From Betaproteobacteria bacterium (GTDB lineage: Bacteria; Pseudomonadota; Gammaproteobacteria; Burkholderiales; Usitatibacteraceae), in the NCBI GenBank assembly GCA_016720855.1, contig JADKJU010000002.1, positions 248,001-312,000 of the forward strand: a DNA stretch of 64,000 nt. The letters are read 5' to 3'. Made by a program: the position numbers and the translations under genes. Of the stretch, positions 17,456 through 25,825 are shown piece after piece. Every line of letters starts with the position of its first letter. Positions within the stretch are counted from its first letter, which is position 1. Below the pieces are notes generated by a model. The model made no database searches, had not been told where the DNA came from, and saw only the letters and a program-made list of their open reading frames with translations.

Positions 17456-17560
17456 TACTGGCAATTCCGCTGTCGTAGAGCCTTGGAAAGCTGGCCCCTT
17501 AGACCGGAAACTTTGCGTCCCCACCTTTCGATGGGTTTGCCCTGTTTCAGCATGCGTGCG
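17456..17560 (-). promoter_or_regulatory. Cyclic-di-GMP-I (GEMM) riboswitch
   Basis: Read on the minus strand, the sequence carries the GEMM class I core: ACAGGGCAAACC (ending at 17534), a CCCAUC/GGUGGG stem (17535-17530 / 17525-17520) closed by a GAAA tetraloop (17529-17526), GGACGCAAAG (17520-17511), CCGGUCUAAG resembling the tetraloop receptor (17506 down to 17497), and the 3' AGCGGAAUUGCC (down to 17460). These match, block by block, the well-studied Vibrio Vc2 aptamer. It lies 45 bp upstream of the DUF1631 ATG. Whether it acts on termination or ribosome access is not clear; a GC-rich run (CCCCCC then GGUGGG) between aptamer and start could form an expression platform. Confidence 0.88.
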
Positions 17561-17710
17561 CCGGATGGGTTCTCGACGGCGCCTGCAAACCACGCATGCG
17601 CCGAACCTGTTCTGGCTGTTCCCATGGTGGCCGTGGGCGGGATCGCCGTCAACGCCGCCCGTCGGGCAAACCCTGCCGCGCGTCATCCGGGGCGAGCGCT
17701 TCCCCGCCGG

Positions 17711-17716
17711 TATAAT
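17711..17716 (+). promoter_or_regulatory. Promoter -10 of the PfkB-family kinase gene
   Basis: There is a perfect TATAAT in the context GCCGGTATAATCGGG, 29 bp before the kinase ATG. No convincing -35 hexamer lies 16-18 bp upstream. The rest of the 334-bp gap (17412-17745) holds the c-di-GMP riboswitch of the divergent gene and nothing else recognisable. Confidence 0.65.
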
Positions 17717-17745
17717 CGGGCCTCCTTCTTGCGGACTTTCACGGC

Positions 17746-18681
17746 ATGTCGATCCTGGTATGCGGCTCAATCGCGTACGACACCATCATGGTGTTTCGCG
17801 ACCAATTCAAGAACCACATCCTTCCGGACCAGATCCACATCCTGAACGTCGCCTTCCTGGTCCCCGACATGCGCCGCGAGTACGGCGGCTGCGCGGGCAA
17901 CATCGCCTACGGACTGAAGCTCCTGGGCGAGGAGCCGCTCGTCATGGCGACGGTCGGGCACGACTTCGGTCCGTACGAGCGCCGGATGGATGCGCTGGGG
18001 CTTTCCAGGAAGCATGTTCGCCAGCTCGACGAGCACTTCACCGCGCAGGCCTTCATCACCACCGACATCAACGACAACCAGATCACGGCCTTTCACCCCG
18101 GCGCGATGTCGCATTCGCACGAAAATCACATTGCCGAAGCGGCCGGGGTGCGCCTGGCGATCGTCTCCCCGGATGGACGGCAGGGCATGGTCGAGCACGC
18201 CCGCGACCTCGCGCGCGCGAAGATCCCCTACGTGCTCGACCCGGGACAGGGCATTCCCATGTTCTCGGGTGAGGACCTCATCGAGATGCTCTCCGGCGCC
18301 CGCTGCCTCACGTTGAATGACTACGAGGCGCGGCTGGTCGAACAAAAAACCGGCCAGACGGTGGCGGAACTTTCGAAGCGGGTCGAGGCGGTGGTGGTGA
18401 CCGGCGCGGCCGAGGGAGCCGATATCTTTTCCGGCGGTCAACAGATTCACGTTCCGGCCGTTAAGGCGGATAGCCTGGTCGATCCGACCGGGTGCGGGGA
18501 TGCGTTTCGATCCGGCCTCCTGTACGGAATGGCGCGCGGATGGGATTGGCGCAAGTGCGGCCGGCTCGCTTCCGTGATGGGCTCGATCAAGATCGCCCAC
18601 CGGGGGGGCCAGAACCACCGGCCTGCGCGGGAAGCGATCGAGCGCCTCTTTTCCGAGGCCTTCGACGAATCTCTGTCGTGA
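17746..18681 (+). CDS. PfkB-family carbohydrate/nucleoside kinase (adenosine-kinase-like)
   Basis: This 311-aa ribokinase-fold sugar or nucleoside kinase starts MSILVCGSIAYDTIMVF. It has the substrate-binding GG motif YGGCAGNIAYGLKLLG (about 46-60), and the PfkB signature VDPTGCGDAFRSGLLYG with catalytic Asp252. Betaproteobacterial homologues are usually called adenosine kinase or carbohydrate kinase; the substrate is not decidable here. It has its own perfect -10 box 29 bp upstream and is divergent from DUF1631. The glycine-zipper lipoprotein follows after 44 bp. Confidence 0.9.
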   Translation: MSILVCGSIAYDTIMVFRDQFKNHILPDQIHILNVAFLVPDMRREYGGCAGNIAYGLKLLGEEPLVMATVGHDFGPYERRMDALGLSRKHVRQLDEHFTAQAFITTDINDNQITAFHPGAMSHSHENHIAEAAGVRLAIVSPDGRQGMVEHARDLARAKIPYVLDPGQGIPMFSGEDLIEMLSGARCLTLNDYEARLVEQKTGQTVAELSKRVEAVVVTGAAEGADIFSGGQQIHVPAVKADSLVDPTGCGDAFRSGLLYGMARGWDWRKCGRLASVMGSIKIAHRGGQNHRPAREAIERLFSEAFDESLS

Positions 18682-18725
18682 ATGCGGGCTGGGCGGGCGC
18701 CGGCGCAAACCAGGGGGGAACCCGG

Positions 18726-19187
18726 ATGAACGCGAAATCGATCTCGACGATACTTGCCGCAGCGGCAGCGATGGCGCTGGCCGGATGCGCTTATCCCGGC
18801 CGCGGCAGCGCCGACTACCGCGGCTACCAGACCCGGACCGAGCAGAGCGTGCGATTCGGCGTCGTCGAATCGGTGCGCCCGGTGCACATCGACGCGGCCG
18901 ACACCGGCGTCGGTGCCGTCACCGGGGCGACCCTCGGTGGAATTGCCGGCAGCACGGTCGGTGGCGGCAGCGGCTCCGTGGCCGCCGCCGTCGCAGGCGC
19001 CGTGGTGGGCGGCATCATCGGCTACAACATCGAGAAGGACGCGAACGCCCGCGGCGGCATCGAGATCACGGTGCTCCTCGACGGCGGCCAGTACATCGCC
19101 GTCGTGCAGGAAGCCGACGAGAGCTTCCGCGTTGGCGACCGAGTGCGCATCCTCTCGGGCCAGGGAACCTCGCGCGTCGCGCACTGA
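18726..19187 (+). CDS. Glycine-zipper outer-membrane lipoprotein (SlyB/Pcp-like)
   Basis: This 153-aa lipoprotein has a signal peptide ending in the lipobox LAGC (Cys21), followed by VRFGVVESVRPVHIDAADTG. A glycine-zipper segment rich in GA/GG (about residues 58-100, ATLGGIAGSTVGGG and VAGAVVGGIIGYNIEKDA) follows, then a C-terminal small beta-domain ending VGDRVRILSGQG. This is the 17-kDa surface-antigen/SlyB pattern, an envelope-stability protein. A ribosome-binding site (GGGGGAA) precedes ATG 18726. Confidence 0.92.
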   Translation: MNAKSISTILAAAAAMALAGCAYPGRGSADYRGYQTRTEQSVRFGVVESVRPVHIDAADTGVGAVTGATLGGIAGSTVGGGSGSVAAAVAGAVVGGIIGYNIEKDANARGGIEITVLLDGGQYIAVVQEADESFRVGDRVRILSGQGTSRVAH

Positions 19188-19221
19188 ACGCCCCGCGGCC
19201 GTCACTCGACCGTCGCGGATC

Positions 19222-20031
19222 TTGATCCCCAACCGAACCCCGCGGCTGCTGCGTGCCCTGCGCTGGACGCGGCTCGTCGTGCACCTGAGCGCGGCGTTCC
19301 TCACCCTGCGCTTCCTCTGGCCCCGCGCCGGCGCGCAACGCCGCCACGAACTCGCCGTCCGGTGGGCTCAGGATCTCCTTGCGATCCTCGCGATCCGGGT
19401 CCGCTGCGAAGGCGCCAGGGCGCCGCACGGCCGCACCGGCGCCATGATCGCGTCCAATCATGTCTCCTGGGCGGACATCTTCGTCATTGCCTCGGTCCGG
19501 CACACGCGGTTCATCGCGAAGAGCGAGATCCGCGACTGGCCCTTGGCCGGCTGGCTCGCGCAGCGGTCCGGCACCATCTTCGTCCGCCGCGCGCGCCGTC
19601 ACGACACCGCGCGCATCATCGCGCTCGTCCACGACGCGCTGGACGAGGGGGAATGCGTGGCGCTCTTCCCGGAAGGCACGACGACGCAGGGAGACCGGCT
19701 CCTCAAGTTCCACAGCTCGCTCTTCGAGCCGGCGGTGGCCAACCGGGCGAGTGTCCACCCCGTGGCGGTGCGCTACGAGAGCCCCGATGGCGCATTGCTT
19801 CGCGCGGCGGCCTACGTGGGTGACCTTTCGTTCGTCCAGTCGCTCGGGCTCGTCATCCGCACGCGCGAAACGATCGCGCACCTGGCTTTCGCCGAGCCGA
19901 TCGACACCGAAAACCTGTCGCGCCAGGACGTGGCTGCCGAAGCGCACCGTCGCGTGGCTAGTCTTCTGGGCCTGCCGACTCCGGACAATTCGCCTGGTAG
20001 AGCCGGCGGTCGCCCAGGCGAACGGCCGTAA
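19222..20031 (+). CDS. Lysophospholipid (1-acylglycerol-3-phosphate) acyltransferase
   Basis: This is a PlsC-type acyltransferase that would transfer acyl chains to lysophosphatidate or a related lysolipid at the inner membrane. It has the HX4D catalytic motif in NHVSWAD, FIAKSEIRDWPLAGW, the substrate motif FPEGTTTQGD, and VHPVAVRY. An N-terminal hydrophobic segment is present (about residues 15-35). I chose TTG 19222; the frame is open through the lipoprotein gene upstream but those codons are a shadow. The 269-aa call has an uncertain N-terminus. The last 74 bp overlap the 3' end of the convergent apaH. Confidence 0.85.
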   Translation: MIPNRTPRLLRALRWTRLVVHLSAAFLTLRFLWPRAGAQRRHELAVRWAQDLLAILAIRVRCEGARAPHGRTGAMIASNHVSWADIFVIASVRHTRFIAKSEIRDWPLAGWLAQRSGTIFVRRARRHDTARIIALVHDALDEGECVALFPEGTTTQGDRLLKFHSSLFEPAVANRASVHPVAVRYESPDGALLRAAAYVGDLSFVQSLGLVIRTRETIAHLAFAEPIDTENLSRQDVAAEAHRRVASLLGLPTPDNSPGRAGGRPGERP

Positions 20032-20779
20032 GCTCGCGGCCCCAGACACAACCACTGTCGAGGGAAAGAACCTTGTCGCGCAGGCGCAGGCCCTGCACCG
20101 ACCAGTGTCCGCAGACGATGGTGTGCGTGGCGCTTCGGCGCGCCGGCATGTCGAACCACGGGATGAGGTCGCGGTGCGCTTCCCCCGGCTCTCCCTGGAA
20201 TGCGAGATCCATGGCCCCGTCCGCCGTGCACAGGCGAAGACGCGTCATCGAGTTGACGATCGCTCGCAGGCGATCGCCGCCCGAAAGCGTGTCGTCCCAG
20301 CGCGCGGGTTCGTTGCCGTAGAGGTTCGCGAGGAAGGGATGCCACTGCGGCCCCTGCAGCACGGCCTCGACCTCGCCCGCGAGCGAGCGAGCTTTCGTGA
20401 TCGACCATTCAGGCACCAGGCCGGCGTGCACCATCGCGAAGGCGCCCTCGACATGCATGAGGGGACGATGGCGAAGCCAGTCCAGGAGCTCGTCGCGGTC
20501 CGGGGCGGCAAGCACGTCCTCGAGGGTGTCGCGCCGCCGGGGCTTCTGGATCCCCTCGGCGACGCAGAGCAGGTGAAAATCGTGGTTGCCAAGGACCGCG
20601 ACGGCGGCCGGCCCCAGGCGTTTCACGAATCGGAGGCAGCCCAGCGAGTCGGGTCCGCGATTCACCAGATCGCCCACGAACCAGAGACGGTCGCGGGCGG
20701 GATCGAACGCCAGCGAATCCACGAGGCGCTCGAGGGGTTCGAGGCATCCTTGCAAGTCGCCGATCGCGTAAATGGCCAT
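19958..20779 (-). CDS. apaH: Symmetrical bis(5'-nucleosyl)-tetraphosphatase
   Basis: ApaH hydrolyses Ap4A to two ADP. It is a PPP-family metallophosphatase of 273 aa with motifs YAIGDLQGC (the GDxH position carries Gln, as in many ApaH proteins), FVGDLVNRGPDS, VLGNHDFHLL, MVHAGLVPEWS and the C-terminal IVCGHWSVQGLRL with LDSGCVWG. The start ATG 20779 is preceded by TTTCCCATG in a 64-bp gap after the cytochrome gene. It converges on the acyltransferase with overlapping coding ends. Confidence 0.95.
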   Translation of the reverse strand: MAIYAIGDLQGCLEPLERLVDSLAFDPARDRLWFVGDLVNRGPDSLGCLRFVKRLGPAAVAVLGNHDFHLLCVAEGIQKPRRRDTLEDVLAAPDRDELLDWLRHRPLMHVEGAFAMVHAGLVPEWSITKARSLAGEVEAVLQGPQWHPFLANLYGNEPARWDDTLSGGDRLRAIVNSMTRLRLCTADGAMDLAFQGEPGEAHRDLIPWFDMPARRSATHTIVCGHWSVQGLRLRDKVLSLDSGCVWGRELTAVRLGDRRLYQANCPESAGPED

Positions 20780-20843
20780 GGGAAAGGAAAAGCGGAAAAG
20801 GCGACCGAGGCCGCCCTTTGATGGAAGACGCCGGGGGCCGCGC

Positions 20844-21389
20844 CTACTTCGAGCCGGCGACCATGTAATCGACAGCGGCCTTCACTTCATCGTCGCCCAG
20901 CGAGGCATTGCCTCCCCTGGGCGGCATCGCGGCCTTGCCCTTGAGCGCGCTCGCGTAAAGCGCGTCGTTCCCGGTCTTGACGCGAGGGGCCCACGCGGCC
21001 TTGTCGCCAATTTTAGGCGCGCCGGCCACGCCGGTCGCGTGGCATACCATGCAGGTGGTGTCGTAAACCTTCTTGCCGTCGGCCTTGCCGCCCTTGGCCG
21101 GCGCCGCCACTACGGCGGCAACCTTGGGGCCCTGCGGGGCCGGGGCGATCGGGGAAGCGCCTTCGACCTGCAGCCTGGCTACAGGGGCGATTCGCCGTGC
21201 GAGTGCCTCGGGCGCCATGGCGGGATCGTTCTCCAGCGAGCGGTTGCCATACGCGCCGATCGCGAACTGCGCGACCAGGATGATGCCCACGATGAGCGAG
21301 ACCGCGCCGAGGACCACCGAGATGGCGAGCTTCACAGGGTGCGATTCGGGGTTTGCGTCGGCGGTGTCGGAGTGATGGGCGTTGGACAT
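20844..21389 (-). CDS. Membrane-anchored c-type cytochrome (cytochrome c5 family)
   Basis: This 181-aa protein has an N-terminal membrane anchor (about residues 20-44), an Ala/Pro-rich linker and one class I cytochrome c domain. Haem attachment is at CMVCH (Cys113, Cys116, His117), and the axial Met is in GKAAMPPRGG (Met155). It resembles the c5-type monohaem cytochromes that pass electrons to terminal oxidases. It has its own perfect -10 box (21445-21440). Transcription proceeds towards apaH. Confidence 0.93.
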   Translation of the reverse strand: MSNAHHSDTADANPESHPVKLAISVVLGAVSLIVGIILVAQFAIGAYGNRSLENDPAMAPEALARRIAPVARLQVEGASPIAPAPQGPKVAAVVAAPAKGGKADGKKVYDTTCMVCHATGVAGAPKIGDKAAWAPRVKTGNDALYASALKGKAAMPPRGGNASLGDDEVKAAVDYMVAGSK

Positions 21390-21439
21390 GGTTTCCTCGG
21401 GTTTCGCGTGGCGGCCGCGCCGCGATTTCGCAGGCGGGG

Positions 21440-21445
21440 ATTATA
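21440..21445 (-). promoter_or_regulatory. Promoter -10 of the cytochrome c gene
   Basis: TATAAT on the minus strand sits within GGGCTATAATCCCC, about 50 bp upstream of the cytochrome start. No clear -35 is visible. The setting (perfect -10 in a GC-rich surround) is the same as for the kinase and argS genes. Confidence 0.6.
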
Positions 21446-21477
21446 GCCCGGCCTTCCGGCGGAAATCACGGTTCCCG

Positions 21478-21508
21478 TTGGACGGGAGGTAACGAAGTCG
21501 TTTAGAAT
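21478..21508 (+). promoter_or_regulatory. Promoter of tRNA-Arg
   Basis: TTGGAC (21478-21483) lies 17 bp before TTTAGA (21501-21506), with an overlapping TAGAAT at 21503-21508. The tRNA starts 12 bp beyond. Confidence 0.55.
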
Positions 21509-21519
21509 CCGACACCTAC

Positions 21520-21596
21520 GCGCCCGTAGCTCAGTTGGATAGAGTACTGCCCTCCGAAGGCAGGGGTCGCACGTTCGAATCGTGTCGGGCGCGCCA
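21520..21596 (+). tRNA. tRNA-Arg, anticodon CCG
   Basis: A 77-nt cloverleaf: acceptor GCGCCCG (21520-21526) pairs with CGGGCGC (21586-21592), the D-arm starts GCTCAGTTGGATAGAG, and the anticodon stem CTGCC/GGCAG carries the loop CTCCGAA with anticodon CCG (reads CGG). The T-arm is CACG-TTCGAAT-CGTG, and CCA is encoded at 21594-21596. It lies at the left end of the polysaccharide genes. Confidence 0.97.
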
Positions 21597-21633
21597 ACCG
21601 TTTCCTTCATCTCCGTCGATCCCGTCCTCCCGC

Positions 21634-22857
21634 GTGAATGCGACAGCCGCTGCCGGAGCGACCGCGAGCGAGCGAATTTGCGCGCTGGCGGCAGCCGCCT
21701 TTCTCGTCGTCGCGCCGGTCACGGCATCCTCGGGGCTACGCGTTGCCCTGCTGGCCGTCGCGGCGCTGGCTCTCGGGCATCTTGCGTTTCACCACGGGCG
21801 CGACCGCCTGGCACCGGCACCGCCCACGTTCGTCTCGATCCCGCTCGTCCTTTGGGCCGCACTCGCGACGGCGTCGCTCGCCTGGAGCGTCGATCCCGCC
21901 TACACCCGGTCGGAGCTGCGCGCGGAGATCGCCTACGGGGCGCTCGCGTTCTGCGTATTTTATTTCGCCGCCGACGGGAAAAACATCCGGCTATGGGCCG
22001 CAGCGCTGCTCGCCGGCACCGCTGTGCTCGCGGTCACCGACCTGGCCCGCGCATTCATTGCGCCGAACGCCGCTTCATTCAACTCGGGCGCCGGTAGATT
22101 CACCACGCATCTCGTGCTCGCGGCGCCCTTCTTCATGTTGCTGACCGTCGATCGCCCCGCGGGCTTCGGAAAGCGCCCCGCGATTCTCGCCGGCGGCATC
22201 GCGGTGTTCTTCGCTGCGGCACTCGCCTCGCAGAACCGCATCGTGTGGGGGGCCTTTCTCGTGTCGCTGGCCGTTCTCGGGGGGGCGCTGGTGCCCAGCG
22301 CGCCGCGCGAGTTCGGCCGCAAGGCGCTCGCGGCACTGGGGATCCTCGGGGCCGCGATCGTGATTCTCTTCGGCATATCGATGATGAAGAAGGTGGAGGT
22401 TTACACCACCGCCAGGAACGCCGGGGAGAGCCTCGAGAGGGACGTCCGGCCCAGGTTCTGGGCCATCGCGACGGGTGCGATCGCCGACCGGCCGCTTGCC
22501 GGCCACGGATTCGGCCGCGACATCATCGCGCCCCGCTTTCGCGCCGAGTTTGGCGACACCGAAGGCAGGGAGTTCGCCGCCCATGGTCACAACCTGTTCC
22601 TGAACGCGGCTGTGTCGCTGGGCGCGGCGGGACTCGCGGCGCTCACGATACTGATGGCCGCGCTTGCGTTGGCGCATGCGCGCAACCTCGCGCGGCCCGC
22701 CACGCGCATTGCCGGCGCGATCGGTCTCGCGCTGGTCGCAGGATTCCTCGTCAAGAATCTCACCGACGACTTCTTCAATCGCCACAACGCGCTCGTCTTC
22801 TGGGCGCTGAACGGCATGCTGATCGGGTTCGGCAAGCGCCCTGCAAGCGGCCCGTGA
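21634..22857 (+). CDS. O-antigen ligase/polymerase family membrane protein
   Basis: This is a polytopic protein with about ten hydrophobic segments and the Wzy_C/WaaL domain: FWAIATGAIADRPLAGHGFG followed by AAHGHNLFLNAAVSLGAAGL, where the His of HGHN matches the conserved ligase histidine. It would join or polymerise O-antigen or another surface glycan in the periplasm. The open frame runs back into the tRNA; GTG 21634 is the first sensible start (407 aa), although no Shine-Dalgarno sequence is visible. The stop overlaps the glycosyltransferase start (GTGA). Confidence 0.87.
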   Translation: MNATAAAGATASERICALAAAAFLVVAPVTASSGLRVALLAVAALALGHLAFHHGRDRLAPAPPTFVSIPLVLWAALATASLAWSVDPAYTRSELRAEIAYGALAFCVFYFAADGKNIRLWAAALLAGTAVLAVTDLARAFIAPNAASFNSGAGRFTTHLVLAAPFFMLLTVDRPAGFGKRPAILAGGIAVFFAAALASQNRIVWGAFLVSLAVLGGALVPSAPREFGRKALAALGILGAAIVILFGISMMKKVEVYTTARNAGESLERDVRPRFWAIATGAIADRPLAGHGFGRDIIAPRFRAEFGDTEGREFAAHGHNLFLNAAVSLGAAGLAALTILMAALALAHARNLARPATRIAGAIGLALVAGFLVKNLTDDFFNRHNALVFWALNGMLIGFGKRPASGP

Positions 22858-23861
22858 GGCTGCTCGTCGTCCGGCAGGACAACATCGGCGACCTGGTCGT
22901 GACCACGCCGGTGTTCGCTGCCCTGCGGTCCCGCTTCCCCCACGCTCGCATCGAGGCGCTCGTCAATGGCTACAGCGCGCCCATCCTCGCCCATCACCCC
23001 GACGTGGATGCCGTGCACGCCTATACGAAGGACAAGCACCTGGCCGCGGGCGAGTCGCGTCCGTCGAACTGGCTCGCGCGGATCTCGCTGTTGCTCACGC
23101 TTCGGCGCGCGAGGTTTGACATCGTGCTGCTCGCGTCCCCGGGCTATCGCCCGCGGCTGGTGACGATGGCCCGGATACTGTCGCCACGCAAGATCGCCTC
23201 GTTCGTGCCCAGGGGCAACCATCCCGCGGACATCGATTTCCCGGTCGATTTTCCCGGCCCTGCGGGGCTGCACCACCTGGAGGAGACCTTCCGCATCCTC
23301 GAACCTCTCGGGATCCCGGGACCGCCACCGGCGCCACGCCTGGGATTCGCGATTGCGCCACGCGATCCTGCCTTGCCCATCATCATCGGCATCCATGTGA
23401 GCGCAAGACGGCTCAGCCAGCGCTGGCCCGAGGCGCGATTTGTCGAGCTGATGCGCAACCTCCATGAAAGCACGGGCGCGAGCTTTCGCCTTTTCTGGGC
23501 GCCCGGTGCCGAGGACGATCCGCGCCATCCGGGCGATGACCACAAGGCGCAGCGGATCGTGCAGGCGGCTGCGGGCGTGCCGCTCGAGCCTGTCCCCACG
23601 CAGGTCCTGGGCAATCTGGCCGAAGGCATCGCCGGATGCGACGCGGTGGTTTGCTCCGACGGCGGCGCGATGCACATCGCGGCAGCGATGCGAAAGCCGG
23701 TCGTGTGCCTGTTCGGCGTGACCGATCCCGCGGAATGGGGGCCCTGGGGCGTCCCGAGCCGCGTGGTTCGACCCGCCTCGCGCGATGTTCGCGACGCGGG
23801 CGTCGCGCAGGTGCAGCAAGCCTTCCTCGACCTCGCACGCGAGGCCGGACTCCTGTCCTAG
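22854..23861 (+). CDS. Glycosyltransferase family 9 (heptosyltransferase-like)
   Basis: This 335-aa GT-B enzyme of family GT9 begins RLLVVRQDNIGDLVVTTPVFAALRSRFP, typical of ADP-heptose:LPS heptosyltransferases. It has IIGIHVSARRLSQRWP mid-protein and the C-terminal nucleotide-sugar motif CSDGGAMHIAAAMRKPVVCLFG. It likely adds a sugar to LPS core or another glycan from the cytoplasmic side; donor and acceptor are undetermined. It is coupled to the ligase gene upstream (GTGA). Its stop shares CTAG with the stop of the convergent wbpM-like gene. Confidence 0.9.
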   Translation: MRLLVVRQDNIGDLVVTTPVFAALRSRFPHARIEALVNGYSAPILAHHPDVDAVHAYTKDKHLAAGESRPSNWLARISLLLTLRRARFDIVLLASPGYRPRLVTMARILSPRKIASFVPRGNHPADIDFPVDFPGPAGLHHLEETFRILEPLGIPGPPPAPRLGFAIAPRDPALPIIIGIHVSARRLSQRWPEARFVELMRNLHESTGASFRLFWAPGAEDDPRHPGDDHKAQRIVQAAAGVPLEPVPTQVLGNLAEGIAGCDAVVCSDGGAMHIAAAMRKPVVCLFGVTDPAEWGPWGVPSRVVRPASRDVRDAGVAQVQQAFLDLAREAGLLS

Positions 23862-25750
23862 GCGGCGCGCGTTCCGGTCACGACCTTGAGCTTGGGCCGG
23901 ACCTGCGACTGGAACTCCGGCACCCAGCGCTTCAGGTCGCGGCGCACCTCGGCGTCGGCGAAGACACGATCCTGCGCGACCCAGGCAAGCAGCTCTTCCA
24001 GCCAGTTGCGCGGCTGCGCTTCCCGCGCCTTGGCGACGCGAAGCTTCGGGTGCGGCGTGGGTCGCGTGTGCTCGTCGTCCGCGAGGAGCTCCTCGAAGAG
24101 CTTCTCGCCGGGCCTGAGTCCCGTGTAGACGATCTTGATCTCCTCCTCGGAGAGCTCCGACAAACGGATCATGTCGCGCGCGAGATCGACGACCTTCACC
24201 GGCTCGCCCATGTCCATCACGAAGATTTCCCCGCCCAGGCCCATGCACCCGGCCTGCAGCACGAGTTGCGCGGCCTCGGGGATGGACATGAAGTAACGCA
24301 CCATTTCCGGGTGGGTGACGGTCACGGGACCGCCCTTGTCGATCTGCTCCTGGAAACGCGGGATGACGCTCCCGGCGCTGCCGAGCACGTTGCCGAAGCG
24401 CACCATCTCGAAACGCGTGGAGCTGCCGGCCTGGAGCGCCTGGCACACCATCTCCGCAAGGCGCTTGGAGGCGCCCATCACGTTGGTGGGGTTGACCGCC
24501 TTGTCCGTGGACACGAAGACGAACTTCTTCGCGCCGTAGTCGATGGCCGCGCGCGCCACCACGAAAGTGCCGAACACGTTGTTCTGCACCGCCTCCCAGG
24601 AGTTGAGCTCCTCCATCAGCGGCACGTGCTTGTAGGCCGCGGCGTGAAAGACGATCGAAGGCGAGTACTGGTGCATGACCTGGGTCACGCGAATCGTATT
24701 CTTGATGTCGCCCACGACGCTCGCAAGGGGCATCTCGGGAAACGCATCGCGCAGCTCCCCGTCTACCTTGTACATCGCGAACTCGCTCTGCTCGAAGAGC
24801 ACCAGCATCGAGGGCTGGAAGGCCGCGATCTGGCGGCACAGCTCGCTTCCGATCGAGCCGCCCGCCCCCGTAACGAGGACGACCTTCCCGGTGAGGAGCT
24901 CGTGCAGGCCCGCATCGTCGAGCGTCACGGGCTCGCGCTTCATGAGGTCCTCGACCGCGACCTTCCGGATCTTCGGGACGGCGAGCTTTCCGCCGGCGAC
25001 GTTGTCGAGCGACGGCACCGTCAGAACGGATACCTTGGCGCGCTTGCAGATCTCGATGACGCGCCGGCGCACCTTGTACGGCACGGAGGGCATGGCGATG
25101 ATCGCGTGGCGAAGCTTCAGGCGCGTGGCCAGCCGCGGAAGATCCTCGATGCCGCCCATCACGCGAATGCCCTGCAGCAGGCGTCCCCGCTTCTGCGTGT
25201 CGTCGTCCAGAAGCCCGACCACGCGCCATTCCTGGCTGCGCGAGATTTCCTTGAGGAGCCCCACCGCCGCGTCGCCCGCGCCGAGCACGACAACGGGAAT
25301 GCCCTCCGTGCCGCGACCGTAGAGGCTCCATTCCTTGAAGGAGCGAAGCGCCATGCGCGATCCGGACATGATCGACACGAGGATCAGCGGGTAGAGCGCG
25401 TACTCGCGGTAGCTCAGCACCTCGTCGAAGCCGGCGGAGCGGAAGAGAAACGCCAGCGCGACGGTGCCCGTGAGCACGGAAAAGACGATGCGCTGCACGT
25501 CGGGCAGGCTGGTATAGCGCCAGATGCCCTGATACACGCCGAACAGGTAGCTCACCAGGCCCTGGATCGGGATGGCCACGAGAAGGGCGGTCGTGACATC
25601 TCCGGGCACGGCGGGAGCCGCGTGGGAGCGAAGCAGCGCAAAGGAGAAGGCCCAGCTGAGCGTGAGCGCGACCGCATCGTGCGCCAGGGCGACGAGGGCC
25701 TGCGAATCGATCTGGAAGGGTTTCATGGCGTCGGGACGTGAGGCTGTCAT
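23858..25750 (-). CDS. WbpM/CapD-type UDP-sugar 4,6-dehydratase
   Basis: This 630-aa inner-membrane enzyme makes UDP-4-keto-6-deoxy-GlcNAc from UDP-GlcNAc for N-acetylated 6-deoxysugars. Four N-terminal membrane spans (about residues 17-130) are followed by a CoA-binding-like Rossmann region (VVVLGAGDAAVG) and a catalytic SDR domain with GAGGSIG (295-301), VFHAAAYKHVPLME, Ser414 in VSTDKAVNPT, and Met425/Lys429 in NVMGASKR. The Met in place of the usual catalytic Tyr is the SMK triad typical of WbpM. It follows the WbpL- and epimerase-like genes in the order known from Pseudomonas O-antigen loci. A possible internal -10 (TATAAT, 25904-25899, minus) lies upstream. Confidence 0.92.
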   Translation of the reverse strand: MTASRPDAMKPFQIDSQALVALAHDAVALTLSWAFSFALLRSHAAPAVPGDVTTALLVAIPIQGLVSYLFGVYQGIWRYTSLPDVQRIVFSVLTGTVALAFLFRSAGFDEVLSYREYALYPLILVSIMSGSRMALRSFKEWSLYGRGTEGIPVVVLGAGDAAVGLLKEISRSQEWRVVGLLDDDTQKRGRLLQGIRVMGGIEDLPRLATRLKLRHAIIAMPSVPYKVRRRVIEICKRAKVSVLTVPSLDNVAGGKLAVPKIRKVAVEDLMKREPVTLDDAGLHELLTGKVVLVTGAGGSIGSELCRQIAAFQPSMLVLFEQSEFAMYKVDGELRDAFPEMPLASVVGDIKNTIRVTQVMHQYSPSIVFHAAAYKHVPLMEELNSWEAVQNNVFGTFVVARAAIDYGAKKFVFVSTDKAVNPTNVMGASKRLAEMVCQALQAGSSTRFEMVRFGNVLGSAGSVIPRFQEQIDKGGPVTVTHPEMVRYFMSIPEAAQLVLQAGCMGLGGEIFVMDMGEPVKVVDLARDMIRLSELSEEEIKIVYTGLRPGEKLFEELLADDEHTRPTPHPKLRVAKAREAQPRNWLEELLAWVAQDRVFADAEVRRDLKRWVPEFQSQVRPKLKVVTGTRAA

Positions 25751-25825
25751 TCTTCTTGGTTCACGAATGCGCGATTGTTGTTCTTCTCACCGCCGTGTCC
25801 CCGGCGGTTGCCTGCATACCGCCGT

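Noticed and set aside
21535..21633. N-terminal extension of the O-antigen ligase starting inside the tRNA
   Set aside because: Those codons are the tRNA body and have no membrane or family features.
22587..25331. Long minus-strand frame across the GT9 and wbpM-like genes
   Set aside because: Its composition is shadow-like (Arg/Gly/Ala-rich without domains), and the overlapping genes have full catalytic motifs.
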